Assembly (NCBI RefSeq): GCF_002209535.1
Contig: NZ_NJIG01000004.1
Span: forward strand, 1 to 64,000
Direction: 5' to 3'
DNA: 64,000 nt
Source of the DNA: Achromobacter marplatensis
Lineage (GTDB): Bacteria; Pseudomonadota; Gammaproteobacteria; Burkholderiales; Burkholderiaceae_B
Position numbers and translations under genes: made by a program. The first letter of the stretch is position 1. Every line of letters begins with the position of its first letter. This document shows, in pieces, positions 1 through 9,702 of this stretch. Under the pieces are notes generated by a model, which saw only the letters and a program-made list of their open reading frames with translations, did no database searches and was not told where the DNA came from.

Positions 1-588
<588 letters not shown>

Positions 589-662
589 TTCGGATCACTT
601 AAGCAGCAAACAATCAGCGAGGGCGCATCGTCGCCTTCGCCTCTCGTTCTTTAGGAAACGCC

Positions 663-974
663 ATGAAAAACCAAAAGATCCGTATCCGCTTGAAAGCCTT
701 CGATTACAAGCTGATCGATCAATCGGCCGCTGAAATCGTCGACACCGCCAAGCGTACCGGCGCCGTTGTCCGCGGCCCGGTGCCGCTGCCCACGCGTATC
801 CGTCGCTATGACGTTCTGCGTTCGCCGCACGTCAACAAGACGTCGCGTGACCAGTTCGAAATCCGTACCCATCAGCGCTTGATGGACATCGTTGATCCCA
901 CCGACAAGACCGTTGACGCTCTGATGCGTCTGGACCTGCCGGCCGGCGTCGACGTCGAAATCGCGCTGCAGTAA
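663..974 (+). CDS. rpsJ: 30S ribosomal protein S10 (NusE)
   Basis: S10 is a head protein of the 30S subunit and, as NusE, links transcription antitermination to translation. The 103-residue length is standard, and the family core [14 protein letters not shown] and the conserved [20 protein letters not shown] are present. The ATG is preceded by AGGA at 653-656. It follows tuf and is itself followed by two hairpins and a 464-bp gap. It therefore appears to be the last gene of the str operon and is not cotranscribed from the rplC promoter, unlike E. coli, where S10 leads the S10 operon. Confidence 0.98.
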   Translation: MKNQKIRIRLKAFDYKLIDQSAAEIVDTAKRTGAVVRGPVPLPTRIRRYDVLRSPHVNKTSRDQFEIRTHQRLMDIVDPTDKTVDALMRLDLPAGVDVEIALQ

Positions 975-979
975 GGCGT

Positions 980-1055
980 ACCGAGCCTGCTACCTTCGCC
1001 GGTAGGCTCGAAAAGTGGCCGTATTCCCCTGGGAGTGCGGCCATTTTGTTTTTTC
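980..1055 (+). terminator. Double hairpin terminator after rpsJ
   Basis: The first hairpin (981-1010) pairs CGAGCCT with AGGCTCG, with an inner CTACC/GGTAG stem. The second (about 1013-1047) pairs AAGTGGCCGTA with a matching GTGCGGCCATTTT arm around CCCCTGGGAG and runs into TTTTGTTTTTT. The second has the form of a rho-independent terminator and would separate the str operon from rplC. Confidence 0.7.
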
Positions 1056-1060
1056 AGCGG

Positions 1061-1438
1061 CACCTGGCGGAGATCCGCCCCAGGCATGGCGTCCGGACTT
1101 TCGCGGCCCGGTCCGCAAGTTAGCGGGCGCTCACTGTCCCAGCAGGGACCTGTTTTCAAGGTCGCTGGCGGCGCCTTGCCATACTGTGGCAAAACTGCCG
1201 CTCCGCACACGTCCGAAACGGGCTAAGTGCTTGTGCTGACTGAAAAAATCATGCTAATATGCCAAGCTTGCCATTTTGTGGCAAGACTGACTATGGGAAC
1301 GGGATGGCGGGATGGGCTAAAACCCAACTGATCCCCCCAAATTACTCCCCGACCCAGGTTGAACATAGTCGTAGGGCAAAGGCCGTTACCTTTTGCCCGA
1401 TTAGCCCCGACCAATCGCAGTCGGGAATGGAGAAAACG
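1061..1438 (+). promoter_or_regulatory. rplC leader region with three stem-loops and a duplicated dyad
   Basis: This gap holds no convincing gene. It contains TTGCCA-N5-TGGCAA at 1176-1192 and again at 1268-1284 (the second extended to a 7-bp stem with CTTGCCA/TGGCAAG). It also contains a hairpin GGGCAAAGG/CCTTTTGCCC at 1374-1398 and a hairpin CCCGAC/GTCGGG at 1406-1425 that ends just before the rplC ribosome-binding site. If the promoter at 1231-1260 is real, the RNA leader is about 170 nt. That would be compatible with autogenous control by a ribosomal protein (L4 does this in E. coli), but the control is an inference. Confidence 0.45.
1231..1260 (+). promoter_or_regulatory. rplC: Candidate sigma-70 promoter for the rplC operon
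   Basis: TTGTGC at 1231-1236 and TAATAT at 1255-1260 are separated by 18 bp. The site lies downstream of the rpsJ terminator and about 180 bp before rplC, where a new promoter is needed. It sits between two copies of a TTGCCA-N5-TGGCAA dyad. Predicted by eye only. Confidence 0.5.
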
Positions 1439-2128
1439 ATGTCGAATTCGACACCCACGCCCGCCGCTCATCGGCTGGGGCTGGTGGGTCGCAAGGTCGG
1501 CATGACCCGCATTTTTACCGAGGAAGGTGAATCCATCCCGGTGACCGTGCTGGACGTGTCGAACAACCGCGTGACCCAAGTTAAGTCGCAGGAAACCGAC
1601 GGCTACGCCGCGATCCAAGTGACTTATGGCACTCGTCGTGCCTCGCGTGTGGTTCAGCCGCAAACGGGCCACTACGCCAAAGCCGGCGTTGAAGCCGGTA
1701 GCATCCTCAAAGAATTCCGCCTGGATCCCGCTCGCGCTGCTGAATTTGCAGCCGGTACCGTGATCGCTGTGGAATCCGTGTTCGAAGCCGGCCAACAGGT
1801 CGACGTGACGGGCACGACCATTGGTAAAGGCTTCGCCGGTACCATCAAGCGTCACCACTTCGGCTCGCAACGCGCTTCGCACGGTAACTCCCGTTCGCAC
1901 CGCGTTCCCGGCTCGATTGGTCAAGCACAAGATCCGGGCCGTATTTTCCCGGGTAAGCGCATGGCTGGTCACCTGGGTGATGTCACCCGCACCGTTCAAA
2001 ACCTCGACGTCGTTCGCGTTGACGTTGAGCGTGGCCTGCTGCTGGTCAAGGGCGCTGTCCCCGGCCACGCTGGCGCCGACATCGTCGTGCGCCCGGCCAT
2101 CAAGGCCCCGGCCAAGAAGGGAGCGTAA
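1439..2128 (+). CDS. rplC: 50S ribosomal protein L3
   Basis: L3 is an early assembly protein near the peptidyl transferase centre. I chose ATG 1439 (229 aa) because GGAG at 1429-1432 gives a 6-nt spacing. An in-frame ATG at 1427 would add four residues and would overlap that SD. An even longer open frame to 1259 lacks conservation. The protein starts with a short T/P-rich extension before [14 protein letters not shown]. The loop [15 protein letters not shown] contains the glutamine that PrmB methylates in other bacteria. First gene of the S10-like operon here, with rplD 4 bp downstream. Confidence 0.97.
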   Translation: MSNSTPTPAAHRLGLVGRKVGMTRIFTEEGESIPVTVLDVSNNRVTQVKSQETDGYAAIQVTYGTRRASRVVQPQTGHYAKAGVEAGSILKEFRLDPARAAEFAAGTVIAVESVFEAGQQVDVTGTTIGKGFAGTIKRHHFGSQRASHGNSRSHRVPGSIGQAQDPGRIFPGKRMAGHLGDVTRTVQNLDVVRVDVERGLLLVKGAVPGHAGADIVVRPAIKAPAKKGA

Positions 2129-2132
2129 GTAA

Positions 2133-2753
2133 ATGGATCTCAAGCTCCTGAACGACCAAGGTCAGGCCGCTGCTACGTTCAGCGCGCCCGATACGATCTT
2201 CGGCCGTGACTTCAACGAAGCGCTGATTCATCAGATCGTGGTGGCTTTCCAAGCCAATGCCCGTGCCGGCAACCGCGCTCAGAAGGATCGTGCCGAAGTT
2301 AAGCACTCGACCAAGAAGCCCTGGCGCCAGAAGGGTACCGGCCGCGCACGCGCTGGTATGACTTCGTCGCCGCTGTGGCGTGGCGGTGGTCGGATTTTCC
2401 CGAACTCGCCCGAAGAGAACTTCAGCCAGAAGGTCAACAAGAAGATGTACCGCGCCGGGATCCGTTCGATCCTGTCGCAACTGGCTCGTGAAGACCGCAT
2501 CGCTGTTGTCGAATCGTTTGATCTGGAATCGCCCAAGACCAAGGCTGCTGCTGCAAAGCTGAAGAGCCTGGGCCTGGACTCCGTCCTGATCATCACCGAC
2601 AGCGTTGATGAGAATGTTTACCTCGCCACCCGCAACCTGCCGCACGTTGCTGTTGTCGAGCCCCGTTATGCCGATCCGTTGTCGCTGGTCCACTACAAGA
2701 AAGTGCTGATCACCAAGCCGGCCATCGCTCAACTCGAGGAGATGCTGGGATGA
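2133..2753 (+). CDS. rplD: 50S ribosomal protein L4
   Basis: L4 binds 23S rRNA and lines the exit tunnel. In E. coli it also represses its own operon by acting on the leader. The 206-residue length is normal. The tunnel-loop signature [15 protein letters not shown] is intact. The frame ends four bases into rplW (ATGA overlap), which implies translational coupling. The structured leader upstream of rplC would be the natural target if L4 autoregulation exists here. Confidence 0.98.
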   Translation: MDLKLLNDQGQAAATFSAPDTIFGRDFNEALIHQIVVAFQANARAGNRAQKDRAEVKHSTKKPWRQKGTGRARAGMTSSPLWRGGGRIFPNSPEENFSQKVNKKMYRAGIRSILSQLAREDRIAVVESFDLESPKTKAAAAKLKSLGLDSVLIITDSVDENVYLATRNLPHVAVVEPRYADPLSLVHYKKVLITKPAIAQLEEMLG

Positions 2754-3046
2754 ACGCTGAACGCTTGATGCAAGTCATTCTGGCTCCGATCGTGACCGAA
2801 AAGGCCACGTTCGTCGCTGAGAAGAATCAGCAAGTCGCTTTCCGTGTCGTGGCTGACGCTACCAAGCCGGAAATCAAGGCTGCCGTCGAACTGCTCTTCA
2901 AGGTGCAGGTCGAGTCCGTGCAGGTCCTCAACCGTAAGGGCAAAGTCAAGCGCTTTGGCCGATTCGTTGGCCGTCGCCGTAATGAGCGCAAGGCTTACGT
3001 GTCGCTCAAGGACGGCCAGGAAATCGACTTTGCGGAGGTGAAGTAA
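2750..3046 (+). CDS. rplW: 50S ribosomal protein L23
   Basis: L23 sits at the tunnel exit and is the docking site for trigger factor and SRP. The protein has 98 residues and shows the family pattern [12 protein letters not shown] near the N terminus and [13 protein letters not shown] near the end. It overlaps the rplD stop codon, and rplB begins directly at the next base after its own stop. Confidence 0.98.
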   Translation: MNAERLMQVILAPIVTEKATFVAEKNQQVAFRVVADATKPEIKAAVELLFKVQVESVQVLNRKGKVKRFGRFVGRRRNERKAYVSLKDGQEIDFAEVK

Positions 3047-3874
3047 ATGGCCCTCGTAAAAGTTAAGCCGACTTCGGCCGGCCGCCGTGGCATGGTGAAG
3101 GTTGTCAGTCCCAACCTGCACAAGGGTGAGCCCTACGCGCCGCTGCTGGAAAAGAAGACCCGTGGTTCTGGCCGTAACAACAACGGTCACATCACGATCC
3201 GCCATCGTGGCGGCGGTCACAAGCAACACTACCGCTTGGTCGACTTCCGTCGTGACAAGGACGGTATCCCGGCGAAGGTTGAGCGTCTGGAATATGACCC
3301 CAACCGTACGGCGCACATCGCTCTGCTGTGCTACGCCGACGGCGAACGTCGTTACATCATTGCTCCGCGTGGTCTGGAAGTGGGTGCCACTGTGCTGTCG
3401 GGTATCGAAGCCCCGATCCGCGCCGGCAACACCCTGCCGATCCGCAACATCCCGGTGGGTACGACGATTCACTGCGTCGAAATGCTGCCTGGCAAGGGTG
3501 CTCAGATGGTCCGCTCGGCTGGCGCTTCCGCCGTCCTGCTGGCTCGCGAAGGCATCTACGCTCAGGTTCGTCTGCGCTCGGGTGAAGTCCGCCGTGTGCA
3601 CATCGAATGCCGCGCCACCATTGGTGAAGTCGGTAACGAAGAACACAGCCTGCGCCAAATCGGCAAGGCCGGTGCAATGCGTTGGCGTGGTATCCGCCCG
3701 ACGGTCCGTGGCGTTGCCATGAACCCGGTGGATCACCCGCACGGTGGCGGTGAAGGCCGTACCGGTGAAGCACGCGAACCGGTCAGCCCGTGGGGTACTC
3801 CGGCGAAGGGTTTCAAGACCCGTCGCAACAAGCGGACGAACAATATGATCGTCCAACGGCGCAAGCGCAAGTAA
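3047..3874 (+). CDS. rplB: 50S ribosomal protein L2
   Basis: L2 is needed for subunit joining and peptidyl transfer. It is 275 residues, the normal length, with an RNA-binding OB-fold and SH3-like core and a basic C-terminal tail. The diagnostic motif [17 protein letters not shown] contains the conserved histidine implicated in peptidyl transferase activity. The start codon abuts the rplW stop with no spacer. Confidence 0.98.
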   Translation: MALVKVKPTSAGRRGMVKVVSPNLHKGEPYAPLLEKKTRGSGRNNNGHITIRHRGGGHKQHYRLVDFRRDKDGIPAKVERLEYDPNRTAHIALLCYADGERRYIIAPRGLEVGATVLSGIEAPIRAGNTLPIRNIPVGTTIHCVEMLPGKGAQMVRSAGASAVLLAREGIYAQVRLRSGEVRRVHIECRATIGEVGNEEHSLRQIGKAGAMRWRGIRPTVRGVAMNPVDHPHGGGEGRTGEAREPVSPWGTPAKGFKTRRNKRTNNMIVQRRKRK

Positions 3875-3886
3875 GAGGCGAACACT

Positions 3887-4162
3887 ATGTCACGTTCGAT
3901 CAAGAAAGGCCCGTTTGTCGATGCTCACCTGATCAAAAAGGTGGACACGGCCGTCGCGGGCAAAGACAAGAAGCCGATCAAGACCTGGTCGCGTCGTTCC
4001 ACGATCCTGCCCGAGTTCATCGGTCTGACGATCGCTGTGCACAACGGCAAGCAGCATGTCCCCGTGTACATCAACGAGAACATGGTCGGTCACAAGCTGG
4101 GCGAGTTCGCGCTGACCCGTACGTTCAAGGGCCACGCTGCGGACAAGAAGGCGAAGAGGTAA
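3887..4162 (+). CDS. rpsS: 30S ribosomal protein S19
   Basis: S19 is a 30S head protein that contacts S13 and the A-site finger. It is 91 residues and carries the canonical [12 protein letters not shown] start and a [15 protein letters not shown] end. It lies in the conserved order rplB-rpsS-rplV, with 12 bp to rplB and 3 bp to rplV. Confidence 0.98.
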   Translation: MSRSIKKGPFVDAHLIKKVDTAVAGKDKKPIKTWSRRSTILPEFIGLTIAVHNGKQHVPVYINENMVGHKLGEFALTRTFKGHAADKKAKR

Positions 4163-4165
4163 GCG

Positions 4166-4495
4166 ATGGAAACTACTGCCATTATCCGTGGGGTGCACAT
4201 CTCGGCACAGAAGACCCGTCTGGTTGCGGACTTGATCCGTGGTCAGAAGGTCGGCCGTGCGCTGGAGATCCTCACCTTCTCGCCGAAGAAGGCTGCCGTC
4301 ATCCTGAAGAAGGCTGTCGAGTCCGCCATCGCCAACGCCGAGCACAACGACGGCGCCGATATCGACGAACTGAAAGTCACCACGATTTTTGTGGACAAGG
4401 CTCAGTCGATGAAGCGCTTCTCCGCTCGCGCCAAGGGCCGCGGCAACCGTATCGAGAAGCAGACCTGCCACATCACGGTCAAGGTCGGAGCTTAA
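4166..4495 (+). CDS. rplV: 50S ribosomal protein L22
   Basis: L22 lines the narrowest part of the exit tunnel. The protein has 109 residues, with the helical core [19 protein letters not shown] and the extended beta-hairpin [19 protein letters not shown]. This loop is where macrolide-resistance changes arise in other bacteria. I see no insertion or deletion in it. Confidence 0.98.
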   Translation: METTAIIRGVHISAQKTRLVADLIRGQKVGRALEILTFSPKKAAVILKKAVESAIANAEHNDGADIDELKVTTIFVDKAQSMKRFSARAKGRGNRIEKQTCHITVKVGA

Positions 4496-4504
4496 GGAGT
4501 CACG

Positions 4505-5299
4505 ATGGGTCAGAAAATTCACCCCACTGGGTTCCGTCTCGCGGTCACCCGTAATTGGTCCTCGCGTTGGTTCGCCGACGACAAGGCCTTCGGCACGATG
4601 CTTGCCGAAGACATTCGCGTTCGCGAGTACCTGAAGAAGAAGCTCAAGAGCGCCTCCGTTGGTCGCGTGATCATCGAGCGTCCGGCCAAGAATGCCCGCA
4701 TCACCGTCTACTCGGCTCGTCCGGGCGTGGTGATCGGCAAGCGCGGCGAAGACATCGAAAGCCTGAAGGCTGATCTGCAGCGTCTGATGGGCGTGCCCGT
4801 GCACGTCAACATCGAAGAAATCCGCAAGCCGGAAACCGATGCTCAACTGATCGCCGACTCGATCTCGCAACAGCTCGAGAAGCGCATCATGTTCCGTCGC
4901 GCAATGAAGCGCGCGATGCAGAACGCAATGCGTCTGGGTGCCCAAGGCATCAAGATCATGAGCGCCGGCCGTCTGAACGGTATCGAAATTGCCCGCACCG
5001 AGTGGTATCGCGAAGGCCGTGTGCCGCTGCACACCCTCAAGGCCAATATCGACTACGGCACCTCCGAAGCCCACACGACCTATGGCGTGATCGGCATCAA
5101 GGTCTGGGTCTATAAGGGCGACATGCTGGCCAACGGCGAATTGCCGCCGGAAACCGCTGCCCCGCGCGAAGAAGAACGTCGTCCGCGCCGCGCTCCGCGT
5201 GGTGATCGTCCGGACGGTGCTCGCACCGGTCGTCCGGGTGGCCGTGGTCGTGGTGGTCCCCGCAAGGCGGACGCTGCTCCGGCGCCTGAAGGAGAATAA
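4505..5299 (+). CDS. rpsC: 30S ribosomal protein S3
   Basis: S3 forms the mRNA entry pore with S4 and S5. At 264 residues it is about 30 longer than the E. coli protein. The extra length is a C-terminal low-complexity tail (roughly residues 215-264) rich in Arg, Gly, Pro and Glu. The type II KH domain is recognised from [14 protein letters not shown]. The start [16 protein letters not shown] is canonical. Such tails are common in related beta-proteobacteria, so I read it as a lineage trait and not as a fusion. Confidence 0.98.
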   Translation: MGQKIHPTGFRLAVTRNWSSRWFADDKAFGTMLAEDIRVREYLKKKLKSASVGRVIIERPAKNARITVYSARPGVVIGKRGEDIESLKADLQRLMGVPVHVNIEEIRKPETDAQLIADSISQQLEKRIMFRRAMKRAMQNAMRLGAQGIKIMSAGRLNGIEIARTEWYREGRVPLHTLKANIDYGTSEAHTTYGVIGIKVWVYKGDMLANGELPPETAAPREEERRPRRAPRGDRPDGARTGRPGGRGRGGPRKADAAPAPEGE

Positions 5300-5301
5300 C
5301 C

Positions 5302-5718
5302 ATGCTGCAACCCTCTCGCAGAAAGTATCGCAAAGAGCAGAAGGGCCGCAACACCGGTCTGGCGACCCGTGGTACCCACGTGTCGTTCGGCGAATTCGGT
5401 CTGAAGGCCACCGGCCGTGGCCGTCTGACCGCTCGCCAGATCGAAGCCGCTCGTCGTGCTATCAATCGTCACATCAAGCGTGGCGGCCGTATCTGGATTC
5501 GCATTTTCCCGGATAAGCCCATCTCGCAGAAGCCCGCCGAAGTCCGTATGGGTAACGGTAAGGGCAATCCTGAGTACTGGGTCGCTGAAATTCAGCCCGG
5601 CAAAGTGCTCTACGAAATGGAAGGTGTGAGCGAAGAGATCGCGCGTGAAGCTTTCCGCCTGGCCGCTGCCAAGCTGCCGATTTCGACCACGTTCGTCGCG
5701 CGTCATATCGGTGCTTAA
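5302..5718 (+). CDS. rplP: 50S ribosomal protein L16
   Basis: L16 contacts the elbow of A- and P-site tRNAs. The protein has 138 residues and starts with [16 protein letters not shown]. It keeps the [21 protein letters not shown] region and the [19 protein letters not shown] motif. It starts 2 bp after the rpsC stop. Confidence 0.98.
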
Positions 5719-5729
5719 GGAGTACTAAC

Positions 5730-5921
5730 ATGAAAGCTAGCGAACTCCGTTCGAAAGACGCCGCCGAGCTCGGCAAAGAGCTCGAAAGCCTGCTGAAGGC
5801 ACAATTCGGTCTGCGTATGCAGAAGGCCACGCAGCAACTGGCCAACACCAGCCAGCTGCGCAACGTGCGTCGCGACATCGCGCGCGTTCGTACCTTGCTG
5901 ACCGAGAAGGCAGGGAAATAA
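5730..5921 (+). CDS. rpmC: 50S ribosomal protein L29
   Basis: L29 is a small two-helix protein next to L23 at the tunnel exit. It has 63 residues, with the family pattern [19 protein letters not shown] and a closing [14 protein letters not shown]. It lies in its usual place between rplP and rpsQ, with 2 bp to the next start codon. Confidence 0.97.
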
Positions 5922-5923
5922 AC

Positions 5924-6205
5924 ATGAGCGAAACTCAAAACACCCAAGTGGCCAAGCGCCAGCGTACGCTGGTTGGCAAGGTCGTCAGCAACAAGATGGA
6001 CAAGACTGTCGTTGTGCTCGTTGAGCGCCGCGTCAAGCACCCCATCTTCGGCAAGATCATCGTGCGCTCCGCGAAGTACAAGGCACACGACGAATCGAAC
6101 CAATTCAACGAAGGCGATACGGTTGAAATCGCTGAAGGCCGTCCCATCTCGCGCTCGAAGTCGTGGCGTGTGGTGCGTCTGGTTGAAGCCGCACGTATCA
6201 TCTAA
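5924..6205 (+). CDS. rpsQ: 30S ribosomal protein S17
   Basis: S17 is a primary 16S rRNA-binding protein with an OB fold. It has 93 residues, a few more than the E. coli form because of an N-terminal extension ([13 protein letters not shown]). The motif [27 protein letters not shown] is typical in content (given here as its core KMDKTVVV). It is the last gene of this ribosomal block. In most proteobacteria rplN follows directly, but here a terminator and 11.6 kb of other genes intervene. Confidence 0.98.
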   Translation: MSETQNTQVAKRQRTLVGKVVSNKMDKTVVVLVERRVKHPIFGKIIVRSAKYKAHDESNQFNEGDTVEIAEGRPISRSKSWRVVRLVEAARII

Positions 6206-6237
6206 GTAGTACGTCGGAACGGTTCGCCGTTCTGATA

Positions 6238-6274
6238 TAAAACGGCAAGGGCTAAACCCCTTGCCGTTTTTTTT
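6238..6274 (+). terminator. Rho-independent terminator after rpsQ
   Basis: AACGGCAAGGG and CCCCTTGCCGTT pair around GCTAAA and are followed by a run of eight T residues. This strong terminator ends the rplC-rpsQ operon. Confidence 0.9.
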
Positions 6275-6288
6275 CGCCTTTGAGATCT

Positions 6289-6795
6289 ATGCCGATGCGG
6301 GTAAATGACATCATGCGCAGCACCGTCAAGGCCGGCGTGCTTGGCGTTGCGCTATGCGCGGCTGGCGCCGCCGTGGCGCAGCGCGATCCGGGCGCGGACG
6401 TCACGGCGGCCTCGCCGGTGGATGACCCGCGTGCGGGCAAGAACGTCTTGAATGCGGGGCCCGAGCCGCGCGTCAAGCTTCCCGCCGGGTCACCGGACCA
6501 CGCCGCCATTTTCGGCACGGACAACGAGGATGAGCAGGCGCTGGCCTCGCAAGAGCAAGCGCTGCAGGCGCAGCGCAATCAACTGATGTTGCTTGAACGG
6601 TTGCTTAACCAGAAGCCCGTGGATGCCGCGACGGCGCCGCCGGCCATGATGCCGTTGAACACGGGCTCGACGATGAAGCCCCTGGCGCCGACGCCGGCCG
6701 GCTCGCAACTGGACCGCGGCAAGATCGATGAGATGCAGCGGCGGGTGGACGGCCTGCGGCGCGAAGCCGACACGCTGCGGCAGAGCGGGAAGTAG
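6289..6795 (+). CDS. Small secreted protein of unknown function with a coiled-coil stretch
   Basis: I do not recognise the family. The frame can start at ATG 6289, 6295 or 6313, and no clear ribosome-binding site decides among them. A signal peptide is visible (STVKAGVLGVALCAAGAAVA followed by QRDPG). The mature part of about 135 residues has a Gln/Leu-rich predicted helix (around EQALASQEQALQAQRNQLML) and a second charged helix near the C terminus (EMQRRVDGLRREADTLR). A Pro/Ala/Thr linker separates the two. It is probably periplasmic. It is monocistronic between the rpsQ terminator and the convergent Liv operon. Function unknown. Confidence 0.7.
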   Translation: MPMRVNDIMRSTVKAGVLGVALCAAGAAVAQRDPGADVTAASPVDDPRAGKNVLNAGPEPRVKLPAGSPDHAAIFGTDNEDEQALASQEQALQAQRNQLMLLERLLNQKPVDAATAPPAMMPLNTGSTMKPLAPTPAGSQLDRGKIDEMQRRVDGLRREADTLRQSGK

Positions 6796-6864
6796 GGCGG
6801 GAAGTAGGGCGGGAGTAGGACGGCCTATTGCGCCCTGGTGCCGCGCGCGGCCCCGCCGACGGAA

Positions 6865-7932
6865 TCAATGTCGCCGCGCCAGTTCGCGCAACCGTCCCGC
6901 GATGCCCGTCGGGAAGTAGTACACCGACACCACGAACAGGATGCCCAGCCATAGCAGCCAGCGGTCCGGCTCGAACAGCAGGGCCAGCGGCGCCACGCCG
7001 GAGACGGCATCGTGGATCACGTGCAGGCCGTCCTGCAGATAGCTTTGCGCGAACACGAACAGGCTCGCGCCCACCACGGCGCCATACATGGTGCCCATAC
7101 CGCCGATCACCAGCATCAGCAGGATGTTCAGCATGATCTCGAACGACAGCGAGGTGTCCGGCCCGTTGTAGCGCAGCCAAAGCGCGTACATGGCACCGGC
7201 CAGCGTGGCGAAGGCGGCCGCCAGCAGGTTCGACAGGCTACGGTACAGCACCGTGCGATACCCGATGGCTTCGGCGCGGAAGGGGTTTTCGCGAATGGCT
7301 TGCAGCACGCGGCCGAACGGCGAATTCACGATGCGCAGCAACATCAGGAACAACACGGCGCAGACCGCGGCGATCAGGTAGTAAGTGATGATGCGGCCGT
7401 CGATCGTCACGCCGAACAGGGGTTCCGACAGCGGCCGGAACGCCGGGCGCAGCATCTGGGGCACTTTGAAGTTCAGGCCGTCTTCGCCGCCCGTCAGGTC
7501 AGATAGCTGCGACACCAGCGTCTGGAACGCAGCCGCGACCGCCAGCGTGATCATGGCGTAGAAGATCGCGCGTACGCGCAGGCTGGCCAGCCCGATCAAC
7601 AGGGCGAACGCCAGCGACACGACCAACGCGCCACCGACGCCCGCGAACACCGCGGTCCAGCCTGGCTCCATCCGGATGCTGGCGATCGCCACGCCGTAGG
7701 CGCCGATGCCGAAGAACATGGTGTGCGCGAAGCTCACGATGCCGGTGTAGCCCAGCAGCAGGTCGTAGCTGGCGACAAGAATCACGAACACCAGGATCTT
7801 GGCGGCCACGGCCAGCGATTTGGGACCGGGAAAGAGAAACGGCGCTGCGGCAAGCAGGGCGACGACGGCAATCAGCACGAGCGCCAGGAAGGTGCTGCGC
7901 GGCGGGTCGCCGGAGAGCAAGCGGAAAGACAT
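6865..7932 (-). CDS. Branched-chain amino acid-type ABC transporter permease (LivM-like)
   Basis: This is the inner-membrane permease subunit of a HAAT-family ABC importer. The 355-residue protein has about nine to ten hydrophobic segments and the LivM family stretch YDLLLGYTGIVSFAHTMFFG, followed by GIGAYG. It is the last gene of a five-gene transporter set (binding protein, two ATPases, two permeases) led by an alpha/beta hydrolase gene. The substrate is not evident from sequence. HAAT systems carry branched-chain amino acids, amides, urea or aromatic acids. Confidence 0.92.
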   Translation of the reverse strand: MSFRLLSGDPPRSTFLALVLIAVVALLAAAPFLFPGPKSLAVAAKILVFVILVASYDLLLGYTGIVSFAHTMFFGIGAYGVAIASIRMEPGWTAVFAGVGGALVVSLAFALLIGLASLRVRAIFYAMITLAVAAAFQTLVSQLSDLTGGEDGLNFKVPQMLRPAFRPLSEPLFGVTIDGRIITYYLIAAVCAVLFLMLLRIVNSPFGRVLQAIRENPFRAEAIGYRTVLYRSLSNLLAAAFATLAGAMYALWLRYNGPDTSLSFEIMLNILLMLVIGGMGTMYGAVVGASLFVFAQSYLQDGLHVIHDAVSGVAPLALLFEPDRWLLWLGILFVVSVYYFPTGIAGRLRELARRH

Positions 7933-7942
7933 GTCGGCGCTC

Positions 7943-8953
7943 CTAGCGGTTCGTGACCGGATAGACGCCTTGTGGGCGCCACAACAGGATGGCGACCATC
8001 AGCGCGATATTTGAGAACAGGGCGGCTTTGGGCAAGAGGAATCCGGTGTAGTTGGCCATCAGCCCGACCAGCAGCGCCCCGATCAGGCAACCGACCGTCG
8101 ACCCCAGCCCGCCGATCATGATGACGATGAAGATCAGCACGTTCACCTGTGCACCCAACTGCGGCACCACCGACTGCTGATACATGCCCCACAGCACGCC
8201 GCCCAGCCCGGCGAGCATCGACCCGGCGACGAACACACCGACGAACAGGTGCCGGATGCGGTAACCAAGGCTTTCCACCATCTCGCGGTCTTCCACGCCG
8301 GCGCGGATCAACAGGCCCAGCTTGGTGCGGTTCAGCAGCCACAGCATGCCGCCCAGCACCAGGATGCCGACGGCCAGCGCCACGATCCGGAACTTCTCGA
8401 TCGCCGCATCCCCCAGCAGGAATGCGCCGCGTAACGCCTCGGGCAGCGGCAGGGACAGGGTCTGCGGACCCCAAATCATCTTGATGATCTCTTCTCCGAT
8501 GATCATGCCGCCCATGGTGATCAGGATCTGCTTCAGATGCTGGCCGTACACCGGCCGCACGATCACGCGTTCGAACGCCAGGCCCACGGCGCCCGCCACC
8601 AGCATGCCCACGATCATGGCCGGCAGCACGGCGGCCAGGTTCATCCACAGGCTGCCCGTCTGGGTCCAGTCGGCCATGCCGCCCAGCACCGTCGCGGCCA
8701 TATAGGCGCCGATGGCGATGAAGAGGCCATGCCCGAAGTTCAGGACGTCCATCAAACCGAACACCAGCGTCATGCCCGAGGCCACGATGAAAATGATCAT
8801 GCCCATCGCCAGGCCCGCGAGCGTCAGCGTGACCCAGGTCGAAAAGGAACCCACCAGCGGCAACGCGATGGCGGCCAGCGCGGCGACCAGCAGTACGGGG
8901 CGCAGGTCCGCGCGTGTGCGGGGCAGCGGGGTATCGATATCCAGGGTGCTCAT
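7943..8953 (-). CDS. Branched-chain amino acid-type ABC transporter permease (LivH-like)
   Basis: This is the second permease of the importer, 336 residues from ATG at 8953. That start overlaps the stop codon of the upstream ATPase gene (ATGA), so I prefer it to the longer open frame that reaches 9328. The LivH hallmark is visible as SGMTLVFGLMDVLNFGHG, followed by LFIAIGAYMA. A hydrophilic N-terminal tail of about 20 residues precedes the first membrane segment. It would pair with the LivM-like subunit encoded 10 bp downstream. Confidence 0.93.
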   Translation of the reverse strand: MSTLDIDTPLPRTRADLRPVLLVAALAAIALPLVGSFSTWVTLTLAGLAMGMIIFIVASGMTLVFGLMDVLNFGHGLFIAIGAYMAATVLGGMADWTQTGSLWMNLAAVLPAMIVGMLVAGAVGLAFERVIVRPVYGQHLKQILITMGGMIIGEEIIKMIWGPQTLSLPLPEALRGAFLLGDAAIEKFRIVALAVGILVLGGMLWLLNRTKLGLLIRAGVEDREMVESLGYRIRHLFVGVFVAGSMLAGLGGVLWGMYQQSVVPQLGAQVNVLIFIVIMIGGLGSTVGCLIGALLVGLMANYTGFLLPKAALFSNIALMVAILLWRPQGVYPVTNR

Positions 8954-9702
8954 TGATGGCTTCCCAACGACAGCCCAAGCAGGCGTGTCTGTAATGCTTC
9001 GTCTTGTGCAAGCTCGCGCATGCTGCCCGCATGGACGACGCGGCCGTTGTCCATGATCGCGACGTGGTCGCCGACCTGCTGCGCGAAGTTGAAGTTCTGC
9101 TCGACCAGCAGGATGGTGGTGGACGCTTCCTTGAGTTCGAGGAAGGCGTCGATCATGTTCTGGATGATGGCGGGCGCAAGACCCTTGCTGGGCTCGTCGA
9201 TCAGCAGCAGCCGGCGCGGTTCGATGATGGCGCGCGCCACCGCCAGCATCTGCTTCTGTCCGCCCGACAGCTTGCCGGCCGGATGCAGCCAGAATTTTTT
9301 GAGTGCAGGGAAGAAACCGAAGATCCATTCCAGCCGTGCCGTGTCGAGCTGGTCTGCGCTGCGCGCCTGCCGCGCGGCGAGCAAGATGTTTTCCTTCACC
9401 GACAAGTCCGCAAAGATGCCCATGTTCTCGGGCACATAGGCCATGCCCATGCGCGCCATGTCGGGCGGCGATTTGCGTGTGCCGGGTCCGCCGATGGGGG
9501 TGCCGTCAAACGTTACCTGGCCTTGCGAGGCCCGCCACAATCCCATGATCGTGCGCAGCGTGGTGGTCTTGCCGGCGCCGTTGCGGCCCAGCAGCATGGT
9601 GACGCCCGCAGACGGCACCGCCAGGTCGACGCCGTGCAGGATGTGATACGCACCGATGTGGGTATGCACCCCTTGCAGTTCCAGCAGCATCGGGGCGCTC
9701 AT
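8950..9702 (-). CDS. ABC transporter ATP-binding protein (LivF-like)
   Basis: This cytoplasmic ATPase of the HAAT importer has 250 residues. It has a Walker A motif GRNGAGKTT, the ABC signature LSGGQKQMLAVARA and Walker B LLLIDEPSKGLAP, in the LivF variant. It overlaps both neighbours by four bases (ATGA at each end), which indicates tight translational coupling with the LivG-like and LivH-like genes. Confidence 0.94.
   Translation of the reverse strand: MSAPMLLELQGVHTHIGAYHILHGVDLAVPSAGVTMLLGRNGAGKTTTLRTIMGLWRASQGQVTFDGTPIGGPGTRKSPPDMARMGMAYVPENMGIFADLSVKENILLAARQARSADQLDTARLEWIFGFFPALKKFWLHPAGKLSGGQKQMLAVARAIIEPRRLLLIDEPSKGLAPAIIQNMIDAFLELKEASTTILLVEQNFNFAQQVGDHVAIMDNGRVVHAGSMRELAQDEALQTRLLGLSLGSHQ

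Noticed and set aside
6786..6820. Short direct repeats of GGGCGGGAAGTA
   Set aside because: Only two and a half copies at the end of a gene. Probably replication slippage, with no sign of function.
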